17,669 nt of DNA from Alphaproteobacteria bacterium. GTDB taxonomy: Bacteria > Pseudomonadota > Alphaproteobacteria > Thalassobaculales > Thalassobaculaceae. The translations under genes and the position numbers were made by a program. Under the pieces are notes generated by a model. It was not told where the DNA came from and made no database searches. It saw only the letters and a program-made list of their open reading frames with translations. Every line of letters starts with the position of its first letter. The stretch's first letter is position 1. This document shows positions 7,819 through 15,801 of the stretch, one piece after another. The stretch is from NCBI GenBank assembly GCA_028822575.1, contig JAPKDN010000013.1:1-17669 (forward strand). The letters run 5' to 3'.

Positions 7819-8585
7819 TCCGCCGGAATCGGTCCCGTCGTCGCCTCGAACGGGGTTTTGGGTTGTGAGCGCAGATCGGTTTTCAAATGCTTGGTGTTGT
7901 AGCCATTGAAAATGTGCCCAAGCAATCCGCGTTTCAAGTCAGAGGTGCCAAAAAGCCAATCTGCGATTGGGAATGTGAGGTTCATGTTCACCTCCATCAT
8001 CAACCCCTTATTGTGATGCGCCACGTGATGGCGCCGGAGCGTGTTGATGAAGGGCATGCTTCGCACGAAGGCGTTTTCGTCTACGTGGCAGCAAAAATGC
8101 ATGAACTCATAGGTCAGATACATGCCGACTGTGGTGCATATGAAAAGCCAACCGACATTCCAGCCAAAGAGGTAACCAAATACCGCCACGCCCGGTAGAG
8201 ACATCATAATGAAAATCACCAGCGCATAGGGCGGGAACACGGTGACGCGCCAGTCCTCATGGTCGCGGAATCGCACTTCCTCGTCGGTGAAGAACTGATG
8301 ATGATTGAGGGTGTGCCGCTCGTAGATCGCGCGCAGGCCGGGGATGTTGGTTCGCCGGTGCATGACATGTTTGTGCAGGAACCACTCGAAGATGTTGCAC
8401 ACAACGATGGTGGCCGGAATGATCAGCCATTCATACCACCGAATATTGCCGAGGTGCTGGGCGAAGATCCACATGGCGGTGAAGCCGATGGTGTAGATCA
8501 CGGCGATGTGGATATAGCCATTATACCAGCCGTCGATCTTGGCCCGATAACCAGTGCGAAACTCGGCTTGCCGTGCGCTCATCAT
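7815..8585 (-). CDS. Fatty acid hydroxylase / sterol desaturase superfamily membrane protein
   Basis: A 256-residue integral membrane di-iron oxygenase. The expected histidine clusters are present: HKHVMH at residues 71-76, HTLNHH at 91-96, HFCCH at 162-166 and HHVAHH at 185-190. Hydrophobic segments lie near 25-43, 53-70, 115-140 and 142-162. Members hydroxylate or desaturate lipids, sterols, carotenoids or fatty acyl chains using O2, with the iron site facing the cytoplasm. ATG 8585 was chosen because a GGGAGAG ribosome site precedes it; the frame stays open upstream to 8639 without one. A promoter candidate is seen at 8666-8693. It is coupled to the DUF547 gene downstream. The exact lipid substrate cannot be deduced. 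Confidence 0.87.
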   Translation of the reverse strand: MMSARQAEFRTGYRAKIDGWYNGYIHIAVIYTIGFTAMWIFAQHLGNIRWYEWLIIPATIVVCNIFEWFLHKHVMHRRTNIPGLRAIYERHTLNHHQFFTDEEVRFRDHEDWRVTVFPPYALVIFIMMSLPGVAVFGYLFGWNVGWLFICTTVGMYLTYEFMHFCCHVDENAFVRSMPFINTLRRHHVAHHNKGLMMEVNMNLTFPIADWLFGTSDLKRGLLGHIFNGYNTKHLKTDLRSQPKTPFEATTGPIPAE

Positions 8586-8658
8586 GGTATAACTCTCCCA
8601 TGTCTTTGGGTCTGCGGGCGGGGCGCGTCGGCGCCGCAAGGCGGATTATATTTATAGT

Positions 8659-8693
8659 TACGTATATTATCGATTTATCAGAGGCCAGTCCAA
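8659..8693 (-). promoter_or_regulatory. Promoter candidate for the hydroxylase-DUF547 operon
   Basis: On the minus strand TTGGAC (plus 8688-8693) and GATAAT (plus 8666-8671) are spaced 16 nt inside an AT-rich block that stands out from the surrounding sequence. Initiation would be near 8659, giving a leader of about 74 nt before ATG 8585. Predicted by eye only. Confidence 0.5.
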
Positions 8694-8706
8694 GCTAAAT
8701 CAACCG

Positions 8707-8889
8707 TTACCCACAGTGGCGGCAGCGGATTTTCTTGAAGATCTCATTCCAGTCGCCTTCCATAGCCGCCTAATCTAACAAACAGCGTAGCGCCTCTGAT
8801 TCGTCCGGCAGTCCATAGCTCTCGGCGATGCGGCCAAGCATGGCGTGGGAATCCAGTTTGACCTCGCAGGCCAGTTTGATATTCGGCAT
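8707..8889 (-). pseudogene. Small CxxC protein gene interrupted by an amber codon
   Basis: Reading from ATG 8889 gives 39 residues (MPNIKLACEV...ALRCLLD), then TAG at 8772-8770, then 20 more residues in the same frame (AAMEGDWNEIFKKIRCRHCG) to TAA at 8707. Spanning the TAG gives a coherent 60-residue protein with helix-rich, ribbon-helix-helix-like spacing and a C-terminal CRHC metal- or thiol-type motif. Both sides have protein-like composition. I recall similar ~60-residue alphaproteobacterial hypothetical proteins, usually with Tyr or similar at the stop position. An AGGA-type ribosome site precedes the ATG. It lies between the TRAP terminator and the hydroxylase promoter. Nonsense mutation, sequencing error and read-through are all possible. 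Confidence 0.55.
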
Positions 8890-8930
8890 GGCTATCCTGT
8901 CCTCTCGCTATGATTTTTTTAGGTAAAAAC

Positions 8931-8956
8931 GGAAAAGAGCGCCCAACCGGACGCTC
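8931..8956 (-). terminator. Rho-independent terminator of the TRAP operon
   Basis: On the minus strand GAGCGTCC (8956-8949), loop GGTT, then GGGCGCTC (8944-8937) form an 8-bp stem with one G-U pair. TTTT and, after three bases, a further T run follow. It lies 24 nt beyond the stop of the large permease gene. Confidence 0.8.
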
Positions 8957-8979
8957 CCTCCTAACTTCTAGAGTGGATA

Positions 8980-10299
8980 TCAGCGGTCGAACAGAACCTC
9001 CGGCAACCACAGAGCCAACTCCGGGAACGCCATAATCAGCCCGAGGCAGATAAACTCAAGCAAGATGAACGGTACGACACCCCGATACATATCACTAAGG
9101 CGAATTTCCGGCGGGCTGATACCACGAAGGTAGAAGATCGCCGGCGCCATTGGCGGGGTCAGGTAGCTGGTCTGGATCACTACCAGGAACATGATACAGA
9201 ACCAGACATCGTCTACGCCCATGGTACGCAATACCGCGACCGCGACCGGGATAATGATCAGGATGATCGAGATCAGATCCAGCACGAAACCGGCAACGAA
9301 GGCGATCAACATCAAGATCAGCATCGTCGACCACGGACCAAGCTGTGCCGCTGTGAGCAGGTTCTGAACCGCACTGATACCACCAAGAGCGACGAAGACC
9401 CCCGCGAACATGGTGCCGCCCAGCAGAATGGTCAGGATCATCGCGGTGATCTGCAAGGTCTTCAGGAAAGATTCCTTAAGAACGCCTAAGTTGAAGGCCC
9501 CATATATTATCGTCATGATCACCGTGCCGATCGCACCCATCGCGGCGGCCTCGGTCGGTGTCGCAAGCCCCATCATTATAGTGCCAAGCACCGCGAAGAT
9601 CAGCACCAGTGGCGGCACCAGCGCCGTCAAGGTGACATAGAGCTTCTTAAAAAACGGCGGGTCATTCTCATCCGCCGGAAGCGCTGGGCCATCCTGTGGG
9701 CGAATGATGCATCGTCCCAGAATGTAGAGAATATAAAGACCTGCGAGTATCAAGCCTGGGAGCAACATGCCCGCGAACAGATCTCCAACCGACACATCGG
9801 CGACCGGGCCAAGGATGACCACCACTACCGACGGCGGGATGATCGTACCCAGAGACCCACCGGCGCAGATCGTGCCGGAGATCAGCCCCTTGTCATAGGC
9901 ATAGCGCAACATGACCGGGATTGCCAAAAGACCGACGACGGACTCGGTCGCGCCAACCACACCGCTCGCCGCAGCAAAGACGACACAAAGCAGGACCGTG
10001 CCAACCGCAAGGCCGCCTGGAAGGCGTCTGGTCCACAGATGGATCGCCTCGAACAGTTTCTCGGCGATACCAGATCGTTCCAACATGGAACCCATGAAAA
10101 TGAACAACGGCACCGCCGCCAGAACATAATAGGAAGCGACATCGTCAACCTTGGCGACGAGTTGATGCACCAAGACATCGCCGAACCGATAATAGCCGAA
10201 GAACAGGGCCACGCCCATCAGAGAGAAGGCAACCGGGAACCCGATGAAGATGCAAATCATCAGCGCCGGGAACATGAGAAGGCCGATACTAAGGGTCAT
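8980..10299 (-). CDS. dctM: TRAP transporter large permease subunit (DctM type)
   Basis: A 439-residue integral membrane protein with about a dozen hydrophobic helices, the channel-forming subunit of a tripartite ATP-independent periplasmic transporter. These import carboxylates or similar anionic substrates with sodium. Family hallmarks seen: FGYYRFGDVL near the N terminus, PLFIFMGSMLERSGIAEKLF around residues 63-82, the AGGSLGTIIPPS loop around 146-157, and ATPTEAAAMGAIG in the middle. Length is typical. Its ATG overlaps the small-permease stop by 4 nt (ATGA, 10296-10299). An intrinsic terminator follows. The substrate cannot be inferred because no binding-protein gene is present next to it. 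Confidence 0.93.
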   Translation of the reverse strand: MTLSIGLLMFPALMICIFIGFPVAFSLMGVALFFGYYRFGDVLVHQLVAKVDDVASYYVLAAVPLFIFMGSMLERSGIAEKLFEAIHLWTRRLPGGLAVGTVLLCVVFAAASGVVGATESVVGLLAIPVMLRYAYDKGLISGTICAGGSLGTIIPPSVVVVILGPVADVSVGDLFAGMLLPGLILAGLYILYILGRCIIRPQDGPALPADENDPPFFKKLYVTLTALVPPLVLIFAVLGTIMMGLATPTEAAAMGAIGTVIMTIIYGAFNLGVLKESFLKTLQITAMILTILLGGTMFAGVFVALGGISAVQNLLTAAQLGPWSTMLILMLIAFVAGFVLDLISIILIIIPVAVAVLRTMGVDDVWFCIMFLVVIQTSYLTPPMAPAIFYLRGISPPEIRLSDMYRGVVPFILLEFICLGLIMAFPELALWLPEVLFDR

Positions 10300-10838
10300 C
10301 CTTTGGCCTCCTCGGTAGCACCAAATCCGTATATCGAGATGTCGATGCCCTGGAGAATCATGATATTTTTGAGCAGCTCGGCAAAGCCCTGCACGCTAAG
10401 AGAGACAAAGCCAATAAACCAGACAACTCGGAAAGGCCAGATGATTGGGTTCCAGGCCGACTCGCCAGAAACCTCGCCCGAGACCACGGCCTCCATGGCG
10501 TAATTATACAATCCGTAAGTGACCCAGAGGCAAACCGGCAACATCAAGATAATGTAGCCAAGCACATTCACCAGCGCCTTGCCCTTGACCGACATGCTAT
10601 CATAGAGGAAATCGACCCGAATATGACCGCCTTGCCTGAGGCAATAGCCCATACCAAACATATAGGTCGTTCCGGCCAGCATATATCCGATCTCATAGGC
10701 CCAGAAGGTCGGAGCATTGAAGAAATGCCGCGCTAACACCTCATAAACCATCGATAGAACAAGAGGCGCCATAACCAATGCACCTAGCGTTCCAATCAAC
10801 ATCGAAAATCGTTCGATAAGTCGAACAATCGCTACCAT
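10296..10838 (-). CDS. dctQ: TRAP transporter small permease subunit (DctQ type)
   Basis: A 180-residue protein with four hydrophobic segments (about residues 14-32, 44-63, 86-107 and 130-150), matching the DctQ-type small subunit that pairs with DctM. Typical sequences seen are EVLARHFFN and GGHIRVDFLYD, the latter a loop conserved in the family. An AAGAGG ribosome site lies 5 nt before ATG 10838. It is translationally coupled to the large subunit. Unusually for TRAP loci, no periplasmic solute-binding DctP gene is found upstream (the next 408 bp are without a recognised gene) or downstream within the window. The protein must use a partner encoded elsewhere or be non-functional. Confidence 0.92.
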   Translation of the reverse strand: MVAIVRLIERFSMLIGTLGALVMAPLVLSMVYEVLARHFFNAPTFWAYEIGYMLAGTTYMFGMGYCLRQGGHIRVDFLYDSMSVKGKALVNVLGYIILMLPVCLWVTYGLYNYAMEAVVSGEVSGESAWNPIIWPFRVVWFIGFVSLSVQGFAELLKNIMILQGIDISIYGFGATEEAKG

Positions 10839-11246
10839 TCCGGCCTCTTTTCTCTTGCAAGTTGGACGGTGACGGCGGCCACGTGGGTGCCTCCGTCTAT
10901 CAGATCAAATTCCATGAGGTCACGTTATTAACGCAAACAAAGGTGCCGCGACCATATTTCGTCGCGGGTCCGCAACAGACATCTTGCGTTTTCTAGCGCT
11001 CATTCCCCATCCTCCGCTTGGCTTTTCTTGCAAATATCCAGCAGCGTTTGGGCGCTACTGACGACTTGGGAAGCCATTGCCCCGCGCACCACGCGGTTAG
11101 GAGGGTGAAGTTTGCCGGTTCGCATGGGTTTGGGTCAACAGGCGTGTTCGTCAAGAGCGTCGCTATCAGCTAGCCGATGAAATATCCCTGGCTGCCATGA
11201 TCTCAGTGCGATGCGAGCGGACTGTCGGCGCATTCTCTCAAATCCT
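10839..11246. other. 408-bp gap between liv and TRAP operons with a chain of tiny minus-strand ORFs
   Basis: No recognised gene. On the minus strand three short ORFs lie in series before dctQ: 11125-11000 (41 residues, MRTGKLHPP...), 11003-10920 (27 residues, MSARKRKMS...) whose ATG overlaps the previous TGA, and 10915-10832 (27 residues, MEFDLIDGG...) whose TAG overlaps the dctQ start. Only the middle one has a good ribosome site (GGAGGATGGGGA). They could be leader peptides, gene remnants or chance. The promoter of the TRAP operon must lie here or just upstream, but I see no convincing -35/-10 pair. No clear terminator for livF is seen. Confidence 0.35.
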
Positions 11247-11951
11247 TTAGAGCGTCAAATATTGCTCTAAAATTTCGGGTTCGGCCCGCAAGTCATCCGG
11301 GGTACCGGAGAACTTGACCTCGCCCTTCTCCAGAATGTGGCACCGGTCACTCAAATACATGACAAAGGACAGATTTTGTTCCGCCAGAACAATAGAAAGT
11401 CCGGAATCCTTGAGTAATTTAATCTGATCGCGAAGATCCTCGACCACCTTGGGCGCTAACCCTTCTGAGGGTTCATCCAGCAACAACAGGCTCGGGTTAT
11501 TCATCAGACTGCGGGCAATGGTTAACATTTGCTGTTGCCCACCGCTCAAAACACCACCTGGCCGACTTTGGATGTCACGCAGATCCGGGAACAGGGCGAA
11601 AACCCGTTCCTCGTCCCACCCCTTACCATCGCGGGACGCGCGCCGGGCGATGTCAAGATTTTCCCAGACCGATAGTTGCGGGAAAATTCGCCGTTCCTCG
11701 GGCACGAACCCAACGCCAAGCCGTGAGATCTTATACGCTGGCAAACGCGTAATGTCGTTGCCTTCAAAGATAATCTTGCCGCCACTGACCGGTGTCAGGC
11801 CGATGACCGAGCGCATGGTCGTCGTCTTGCCGACACCATTTCGGCCAATCAATGAGACCACTTGTCCAGGCTCAACATCGAAGCTGATACCGAACAGCAC
11901 CTGGCTTAATCCATAGGATGTATGGATCGACTGGACCTCAAGCTGCGGCAT
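11247..11951 (-). CDS. livF: Branched-chain-amino-acid-type ABC transporter ATP-binding protein LivF
   Basis: A 234-residue cytoplasmic ATPase of the LivF subfamily, energising uptake through LivH/LivM. Walker A GRNGVGKT at about residues 36-43, signature LSGGQQQ, Walker B LLLLDEPSEGL and the switch-region LAEQN are all intact. The VPEERRIFPQLSVWENL segment is typical of LivF. ATG 11951 was chosen: GAGGGCG precedes it by 6 nt, while the longer reading to 11966 needs a TTG. The start overlaps the end of livG by 14 nt, so translation is coupled. Last gene of the liv operon. Confidence 0.93.
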   Translation of the reverse strand: MPQLEVQSIHTSYGLSQVLFGISFDVEPGQVVSLIGRNGVGKTTTMRSVIGLTPVSGGKIIFEGNDITRLPAYKISRLGVGFVPEERRIFPQLSVWENLDIARRASRDGKGWDEERVFALFPDLRDIQSRPGGVLSGGQQQMLTIARSLMNNPSLLLLDEPSEGLAPKVVEDLRDQIKLLKDSGLSIVLAEQNLSFVMYLSDRCHILEKGEVKFSGTPDDLRAEPEILEQYLTL

Positions 11952-12693
11952 CGTCGCCCTCGCCAAGATAAACGCGCCGGACCTCGGGGTTGGTGCGTAC
12001 CTCTTCCGGCAGACCAGAGGCGATCAGCTCGCCGTGATGCAGGACGGAGATACGATCAGCGATCCCGAAGACCACGCTCATGTCATGTTCGGTGAATAGC
12101 AGGGTCAGGCCGCGTGCTTTGGCGATCTCGTCAACCAGCGAGATCGCTTCCTTGGTTTCCTGCGGAGACATGCCGGCGGTCGGCTCATCCAGCAACAGCA
12201 CGCTTGGGTTCTCCGCCAGCGAGATCGCCAGCTCCAGCTGCTTCTGTTTGCCGTAGGAAAGCTCGCCGGCGATTTCCAACGCCTCGGCATCAAGCCCAAC
12301 AAGCATTAGCAGGTCGCTGGTTTCCTCGCGGTTCTGCGCAGCGCCAGGTGAAAACAGGCTGAAATGCTTATTATCACGCGCAATCAGCGAGGTCTGAATG
12401 TTCTCGTAAACCGTCATGCGTGGGAAAATATTGATGCGCTGAAATGAACGCGCGAGGCCGAGACGGACGATTTTATGGGGGGGGATCCCGGTTATCGCAT
12501 TACTTTCGAATTCGACTGCGCCATTGCTCGGCGAAAGATGACCCGTGATCAGGTTGAAGAAGGTCGTCTTACCCGCGCCATTAGGGCCAATAATCGCGTG
12601 TTTCTCACCCTTTGCCAACGAGAAATTCACATCATTAATCGCGACAAAACCGCCGAAATCCTTGGTCAAACCCTTGGTTTCAAGCACGGCCAT
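11938..12693 (-). CDS. livG: Branched-chain-amino-acid-type ABC transporter ATP-binding protein LivG
   Basis: A 251-residue ATPase of the LivG subfamily. Walker A GPNGAGKTT lies near residues 36-44, the GLARSFQ Q-loop near 79-85, a divergent signature LSYGKQKQLELA, then Walker B LLLDEPTAGM and the H-loop FTEHDMSVVF. The C-terminal HHGELIASG and RRVYLGE are typical of LivG. An AGGGGGAG ribosome site precedes ATG 12693, 3 nt after the livM stop. It contains a run of eight C (coding strand; plus 12477-12484) encoding part of Ile-Pro-Pro-His, a slippage-prone spot, though the frame is intact here. It pairs with LivF as a heterodimer. Confidence 0.94.
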   Translation of the reverse strand: MAVLETKGLTKDFGGFVAINDVNFSLAKGEKHAIIGPNGAGKTTFFNLITGHLSPSNGAVEFESNAITGIPPHKIVRLGLARSFQRINIFPRMTVYENIQTSLIARDNKHFSLFSPGAAQNREETSDLLMLVGLDAEALEIAGELSYGKQKQLELAISLAENPSVLLLDEPTAGMSPQETKEAISLVDEIAKARGLTLLFTEHDMSVVFGIADRISVLHHGELIASGLPEEVRTNPEVRRVYLGEGDDAAA

Positions 12694-12696
12694 CGC

Positions 12697-13638
12697 TCAA
12701 CTCCCCCTAGCCATACGGGCCTTGATGCGTCTGGCAAGTCCGACCAGGCCTTCTGGCAACACCAGGACGATCACCAACAGGATCACGCCGAGGACTGTCG
12801 GCCAATACTGGGTATATTCATTGGCAAAGCGCTCCAGCAGATAAAGCGCGGCGGCGCCGATCGCTGGACCGAAGAACGAGTACATGCCGCCCAACAAGGT
12901 CATAATCAGCACCTGGGCGGATTCGGACCAGAATGCCGACTCAGTATAAACGCCGCGGTTATACATGGCGAAAATCGCACCCGCGATCCCGGCGAAGGAG
13001 CCCGCAACCACGAAGGCCGCACCCCGCATCATCCGGGTATTTACCCCGATGAACCCGGCCCGTGTGATATTTTCGCGCACGGCGACCAGGGTTTGCCCGA
13101 AGGCGGAATGGCAGATCATCCACAGGACCGCAGTCGAGACCGAGACGACGACCAGCGTAAAGTAGAAGAACGGCACCCGCGTGTCGATGAAGGCGGGAAC
13201 ATCGACACCGACGAACCCATCATCACCTCCAGTGACCGAGCGCCACTTGAACGCTATCGCCCAAACCAGCATCGCGAAGGCCAGCGTCAGCATCGCGAAA
13301 TAGATGTCGCTCAGCCGGGTGCAAAAATATGCGACGAACGCCGCCGCCAACCCCGATGCCAGAACCGCCGCCGGAAACGAAACGACTAGTGGCAGCTCAT
13401 AGGTGGTCAGCAGGATCGCGTTGGTATAGCCGCCGATCGCGAAATACGCGGCGTGGCCAAACGAGACATTGCCGGAATAACCGATTATCACGTTCAGGCT
13501 CAGCGCGAACAGCGCGTAGACCATGATTTCGGTCGTGATATCGATCAGGTAACGCGAATCCGCGAACGGAATCAGCGCCAGCGCCACCACGACAATGATG
13601 CATGAGATAAGAACCCCACGCGGCATGGTCCAACCCAT
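12697..13638 (-). CDS. livM: Branched-chain-amino-acid-type ABC transporter permease LivM
   Basis: A 313-residue inner-membrane permease with about nine hydrophobic helices. The LivM signature region is seen: ALSLNVIIGYSGNVSFGHAA (residues 42-61), then SDIYFAMLTLAFAMLVW and the EAA-like loop VRENITRAGFIGVNTRMMRGAAFV that contacts the ATPases. ATG 13638 has a GAGGGG site 9 nt upstream inside the end of livH; an internal ATG four codons later is possible. It starts 3 nt after the livH stop. It forms the translocation channel with LivH. Confidence 0.93.
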   Translation of the reverse strand: MGWTMPRGVLISCIIVVVALALIPFADSRYLIDITTEIMVYALFALSLNVIIGYSGNVSFGHAAYFAIGGYTNAILLTTYELPLVVSFPAAVLASGLAAAFVAYFCTRLSDIYFAMLTLAFAMLVWAIAFKWRSVTGGDDGFVGVDVPAFIDTRVPFFYFTLVVVSVSTAVLWMICHSAFGQTLVAVRENITRAGFIGVNTRMMRGAAFVVAGSFAGIAGAIFAMYNRGVYTESAFWSESAQVLIMTLLGGMYSFFGPAIGAAALYLLERFANEYTQYWPTVLGVILLVIVLVLPEGLVGLARRIKARMARGS

Positions 13639-13641
13639 GGC

Positions 13642-14538
13642 TCAGTGCCCCTCTTGCTCGGGCTTGCCGTAAAGACCCCAGGGTCTGATCAGCAACACCA
13701 CCATCAGCAACAGGAAGGCAAAGACATCCTGCCAGTTCGGCACGATCACTGAACCAAAATTGAAGACGAAACCATAGATCAACGCGCCGACGAAACTTCC
13801 CCAAAGTGAGCCGAGCCCACCGATGATCACGATCACAAAACACTCGACGATGATCGTTGCGTCCATGCCCGGGGTGGGGCTGTTGATCGGCGCCGCCAAG
13901 GCTCCACCAACACCGGCCAACGCCGAACCGATTAGGAAGATCGTCACATAGATGATCGGTACGTTGACGCCCAGCGCCGCCAGCATCTCCATATCCTGGG
14001 TCGCCGCGCGGGTGAGCCGTCCCCACCGGGTGCGCTCAATCAACAGGAAGAGACCGATGAAGATTACCGGCCCTATCACCGCCAACATAAGTCGATAGGT
14101 CGGGTAAAACGTGATCCCAAGGTTCAAGGCTCCGTCCATACCGTCGGGATAGGAGACGCTTAGTTGATCGGTACCCCAGATGATTTTGGCCAGATCGCCC
14201 ATGATCAGGACGATCGCGAAAGTCAGTAAGAGCTGCATCAGATGCTCTTTGTCATAGAGCCATTGGAACAGCCCGCGCTCGACGACAACCGCCACCACGG
14301 CCAAGCCGGCGGCCGCCGCGATCACCCCGGTCACGAAGCCAAGCTCCAAGTCCTGCGCCACGGTGTACATAATATAGGCGCCGAACATGAAGAAGACGCC
14401 ATGGGCGAAATTGATCACCCTCAGCACGCCGAAGATAAGCGACAACCCGGCGGCGATGATGAACAGGTTCATCCCATAAGAGATCGAGTTCAACACTTGG
14501 ATGAAGAAAAAAGACGGACTGGACAGAAGCATGTCCAT
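13642..14538 (-). CDS. livH: Branched-chain-amino-acid-type ABC transporter permease LivH
   Basis: A 298-residue inner-membrane permease with about eight hydrophobic helices. Family features: the N-terminal NSISYGMNLFIIAAGLSLIFGVLRVINFAHG region, RTRWGRLTRAATQDMEMLAALGVNV as the cytoplasmic EAA-like coupling loop, and LGSLWGSFVGALIYGF near the end. The ATG at 14538 has an AGGGAG site about 10 nt upstream; an ATG two codons further in is an alternative. A strong hairpin lies just upstream, between livK and livH, so the membrane and ATPase genes may be expressed below the binding protein. Confidence 0.93.
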   Translation of the reverse strand: MDMLLSSPSFFFIQVLNSISYGMNLFIIAAGLSLIFGVLRVINFAHGVFFMFGAYIMYTVAQDLELGFVTGVIAAAAGLAVVAVVVERGLFQWLYDKEHLMQLLLTFAIVLIMGDLAKIIWGTDQLSVSYPDGMDGALNLGITFYPTYRLMLAVIGPVIFIGLFLLIERTRWGRLTRAATQDMEMLAALGVNVPIIYVTIFLIGSALAGVGGALAAPINSPTPGMDATIIVECFVIVIIGGLGSLWGSFVGALIYGFVFNFGSVIVPNWQDVFAFLLLMVVLLIRPWGLYGKPEQEGH

Positions 14539-14569
14539 CGGTGCCGATCTCCCTCTCTTTAAAGAAATG

Positions 14570-14604
14570 CCCCTCCTCCCCGCCGGTTAGGCGAAGAAGA
14601 GGGG
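14570..14604 (-). terminator. Hairpin attenuator between livK and livH
   Basis: On the minus strand CCCCTCTTCTTCGCC, loop TAACC, GGCGGGGAGGAGGGG form a 15-bp stem in which three pairs are G-U in RNA and the rest are Watson-Crick. It is followed by CATTTCTTT, a poor T tract. It is more likely a partial terminator or RNA-stability hairpin protecting the livK message than a full stop, because livHMGF follows without another promoter I can see. Confidence 0.6.
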
Positions 14605-14628
14605 ATGATTGGGTTACGAGTGTTTAGC

Positions 14629-15801
14629 TTAGTCGAGCACCGCCGGGAAGAAAGTGACCGGGCTCATGACCCGATAATCAACACCGTCCTTCTTCTTCAT
14701 CGGGCCCCAGACCTGGCCGGTATTCGCCTGATGGGTTTTGGGGTCGATGGTGCGTCGACCGACCGGCGTGTCGATCGACAGGCCTTCCAGGGCGGTGGCG
14801 AGCTTGTCCGCGTCCATTGAGCCGGCTTTCTCCGCCGCGGCGGCAACGAACTTCACCCCGATATAAGCCAACACGGGCCACATCGCGGTTTCTTTCTTGC
14901 CAGAGCGCTTGGCGAGATCAGCTTGGAACTTCTTATGGCCGGGGAAGCTATGATCGTACCAAAGCTCGTAGGTGTTGGAGATCACGTTATCCGGATAGTC
15001 CTTGCCCATTTTACCGGCGATCTCATGGCTGGCGATCTCGCCGCCGGAGATATAGGTGACCTTGTCGAACAGGCCGAACGGCTTGGCCTGCTGGGCGAAG
15101 TTCACGAAATGCGAGCCCCAGAGACCGCTGGTCACGACATCGCAGCCAGAGCCGAGAATCTGGGTGATCTGGGCATTGTAATCTGTGGCGCCGAGCTTGG
15201 AGCGCAGGTCGATCACCTTCTTGGCGTTGGGAGCATGCTTTGCCAGGCCCTTCTCGATACCGGCGGCCAGGTCATGGCCATAAGCGTAGTCAAGCTGGAT
15301 GTCGCAGACCTTATTCTTACCAAGCTTTTTGACGATCTGACCGATCGCGTCACCCTCAAAATCGGTATGCGAGGAGGTCCGAAAAACGTGTTTGTGCAGT
15401 TTCTTGGTAGTCATCTGAATGGTCTTGGGGATCGTCGCGATATAGACAATGCCTTCCTGACGCGCGACCTCGGAGATCGCTAGGCCAACGGCCGAGCTCA
15501 GTCCACCGATCAGCACCTGGACGCCTTCTTTGGTGATCAGCTCCTTGGCAGCGGCGGCAGCGGCGGCGGGCTTCAACTTAGTATCGCGCGCGAAGGTTAA
15601 GACCTTCTGGCCGAGGATGCCGCCAGCGGCGTTAACTTCGTCCACACCCATGTTGTGCCCGTGCATAGCCGGCGTTCCGTAAACCGCACCGGTTCCAGCG
15701 ATTGGATATAGAACGCCGATCTTGATCTCGGCTTGAGCGATGCCGGCGCTGGCGGCGACAAGAGCCGCGGCGGCGACGGTTGTCCGCAAGGTGGTTCTCA
15801 T
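14629..15801 (-). CDS. livK: Periplasmic substrate-binding protein, Liv type (LivK-like)
   Basis: A 390-residue periplasmic binding protein type 1, first gene of the liv operon. A signal peptide is clear: MRTTLRT, hydrophobic AAAALVAASAG and an AQA cleavage site near residue 23. The mature protein begins EIKIGVLYPIAGTGAVYG, continues NMGVDEVNAAGGILGQKV, and has the typical VLIGGLSSAVGLAISEVA and AYGHDLA segments. ATG 15801 is preceded by GGGAGGA; the longer frame to 15945 would bury the signal peptide. The family binds branched-chain amino acids, but also amides, urea and aromatic or alicyclic acids. The ligand is therefore open, and the SDR gene next door suggests an organic acid (inference). 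Confidence 0.92.
   Translation of the reverse strand: MRTTLRTTVAAAALVAASAGIAQAEIKIGVLYPIAGTGAVYGTPAMHGHNMGVDEVNAAGGILGQKVLTFARDTKLKPAAAAAAAKELITKEGVQVLIGGLSSAVGLAISEVARQEGIVYIATIPKTIQMTTKKLHKHVFRTSSHTDFEGDAIGQIVKKLGKNKVCDIQLDYAYGHDLAAGIEKGLAKHAPNAKKVIDLRSKLGATDYNAQITQILGSGCDVVTSGLWGSHFVNFAQQAKPFGLFDKVTYISGGEIASHEIAGKMGKDYPDNVISNTYELWYDHSFPGHKKFQADLAKRSGKKETAMWPVLAYIGVKFVAAAAEKAGSMDADKLATALEGLSIDTPVGRRTIDPKTHQANTGQVWGPMKKKDGVDYRVMSPVTFFPAVLD

Noticed and set aside
11140..11240. Plus-strand stretch RVRQERRYQLADEI... as a possible regulator remnant
   Set aside because: The resemblance to GntR N termini is only a few residues, there is no following helix-turn-helix, and a stop lies close on both sides.
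12475..13389. 304-residue plus-strand ORF opposite livG and livM
   Set aside because: Antisense to two genes with intact Walker and LivM motifs. Its composition is His/Arg/Asp-rich and it has no recognisable domain.
14923..15483. 186-residue plus-strand ORF opposite livK
   Set aside because: Antisense shadow of the binding-protein gene, without ribosome site or family resemblance.
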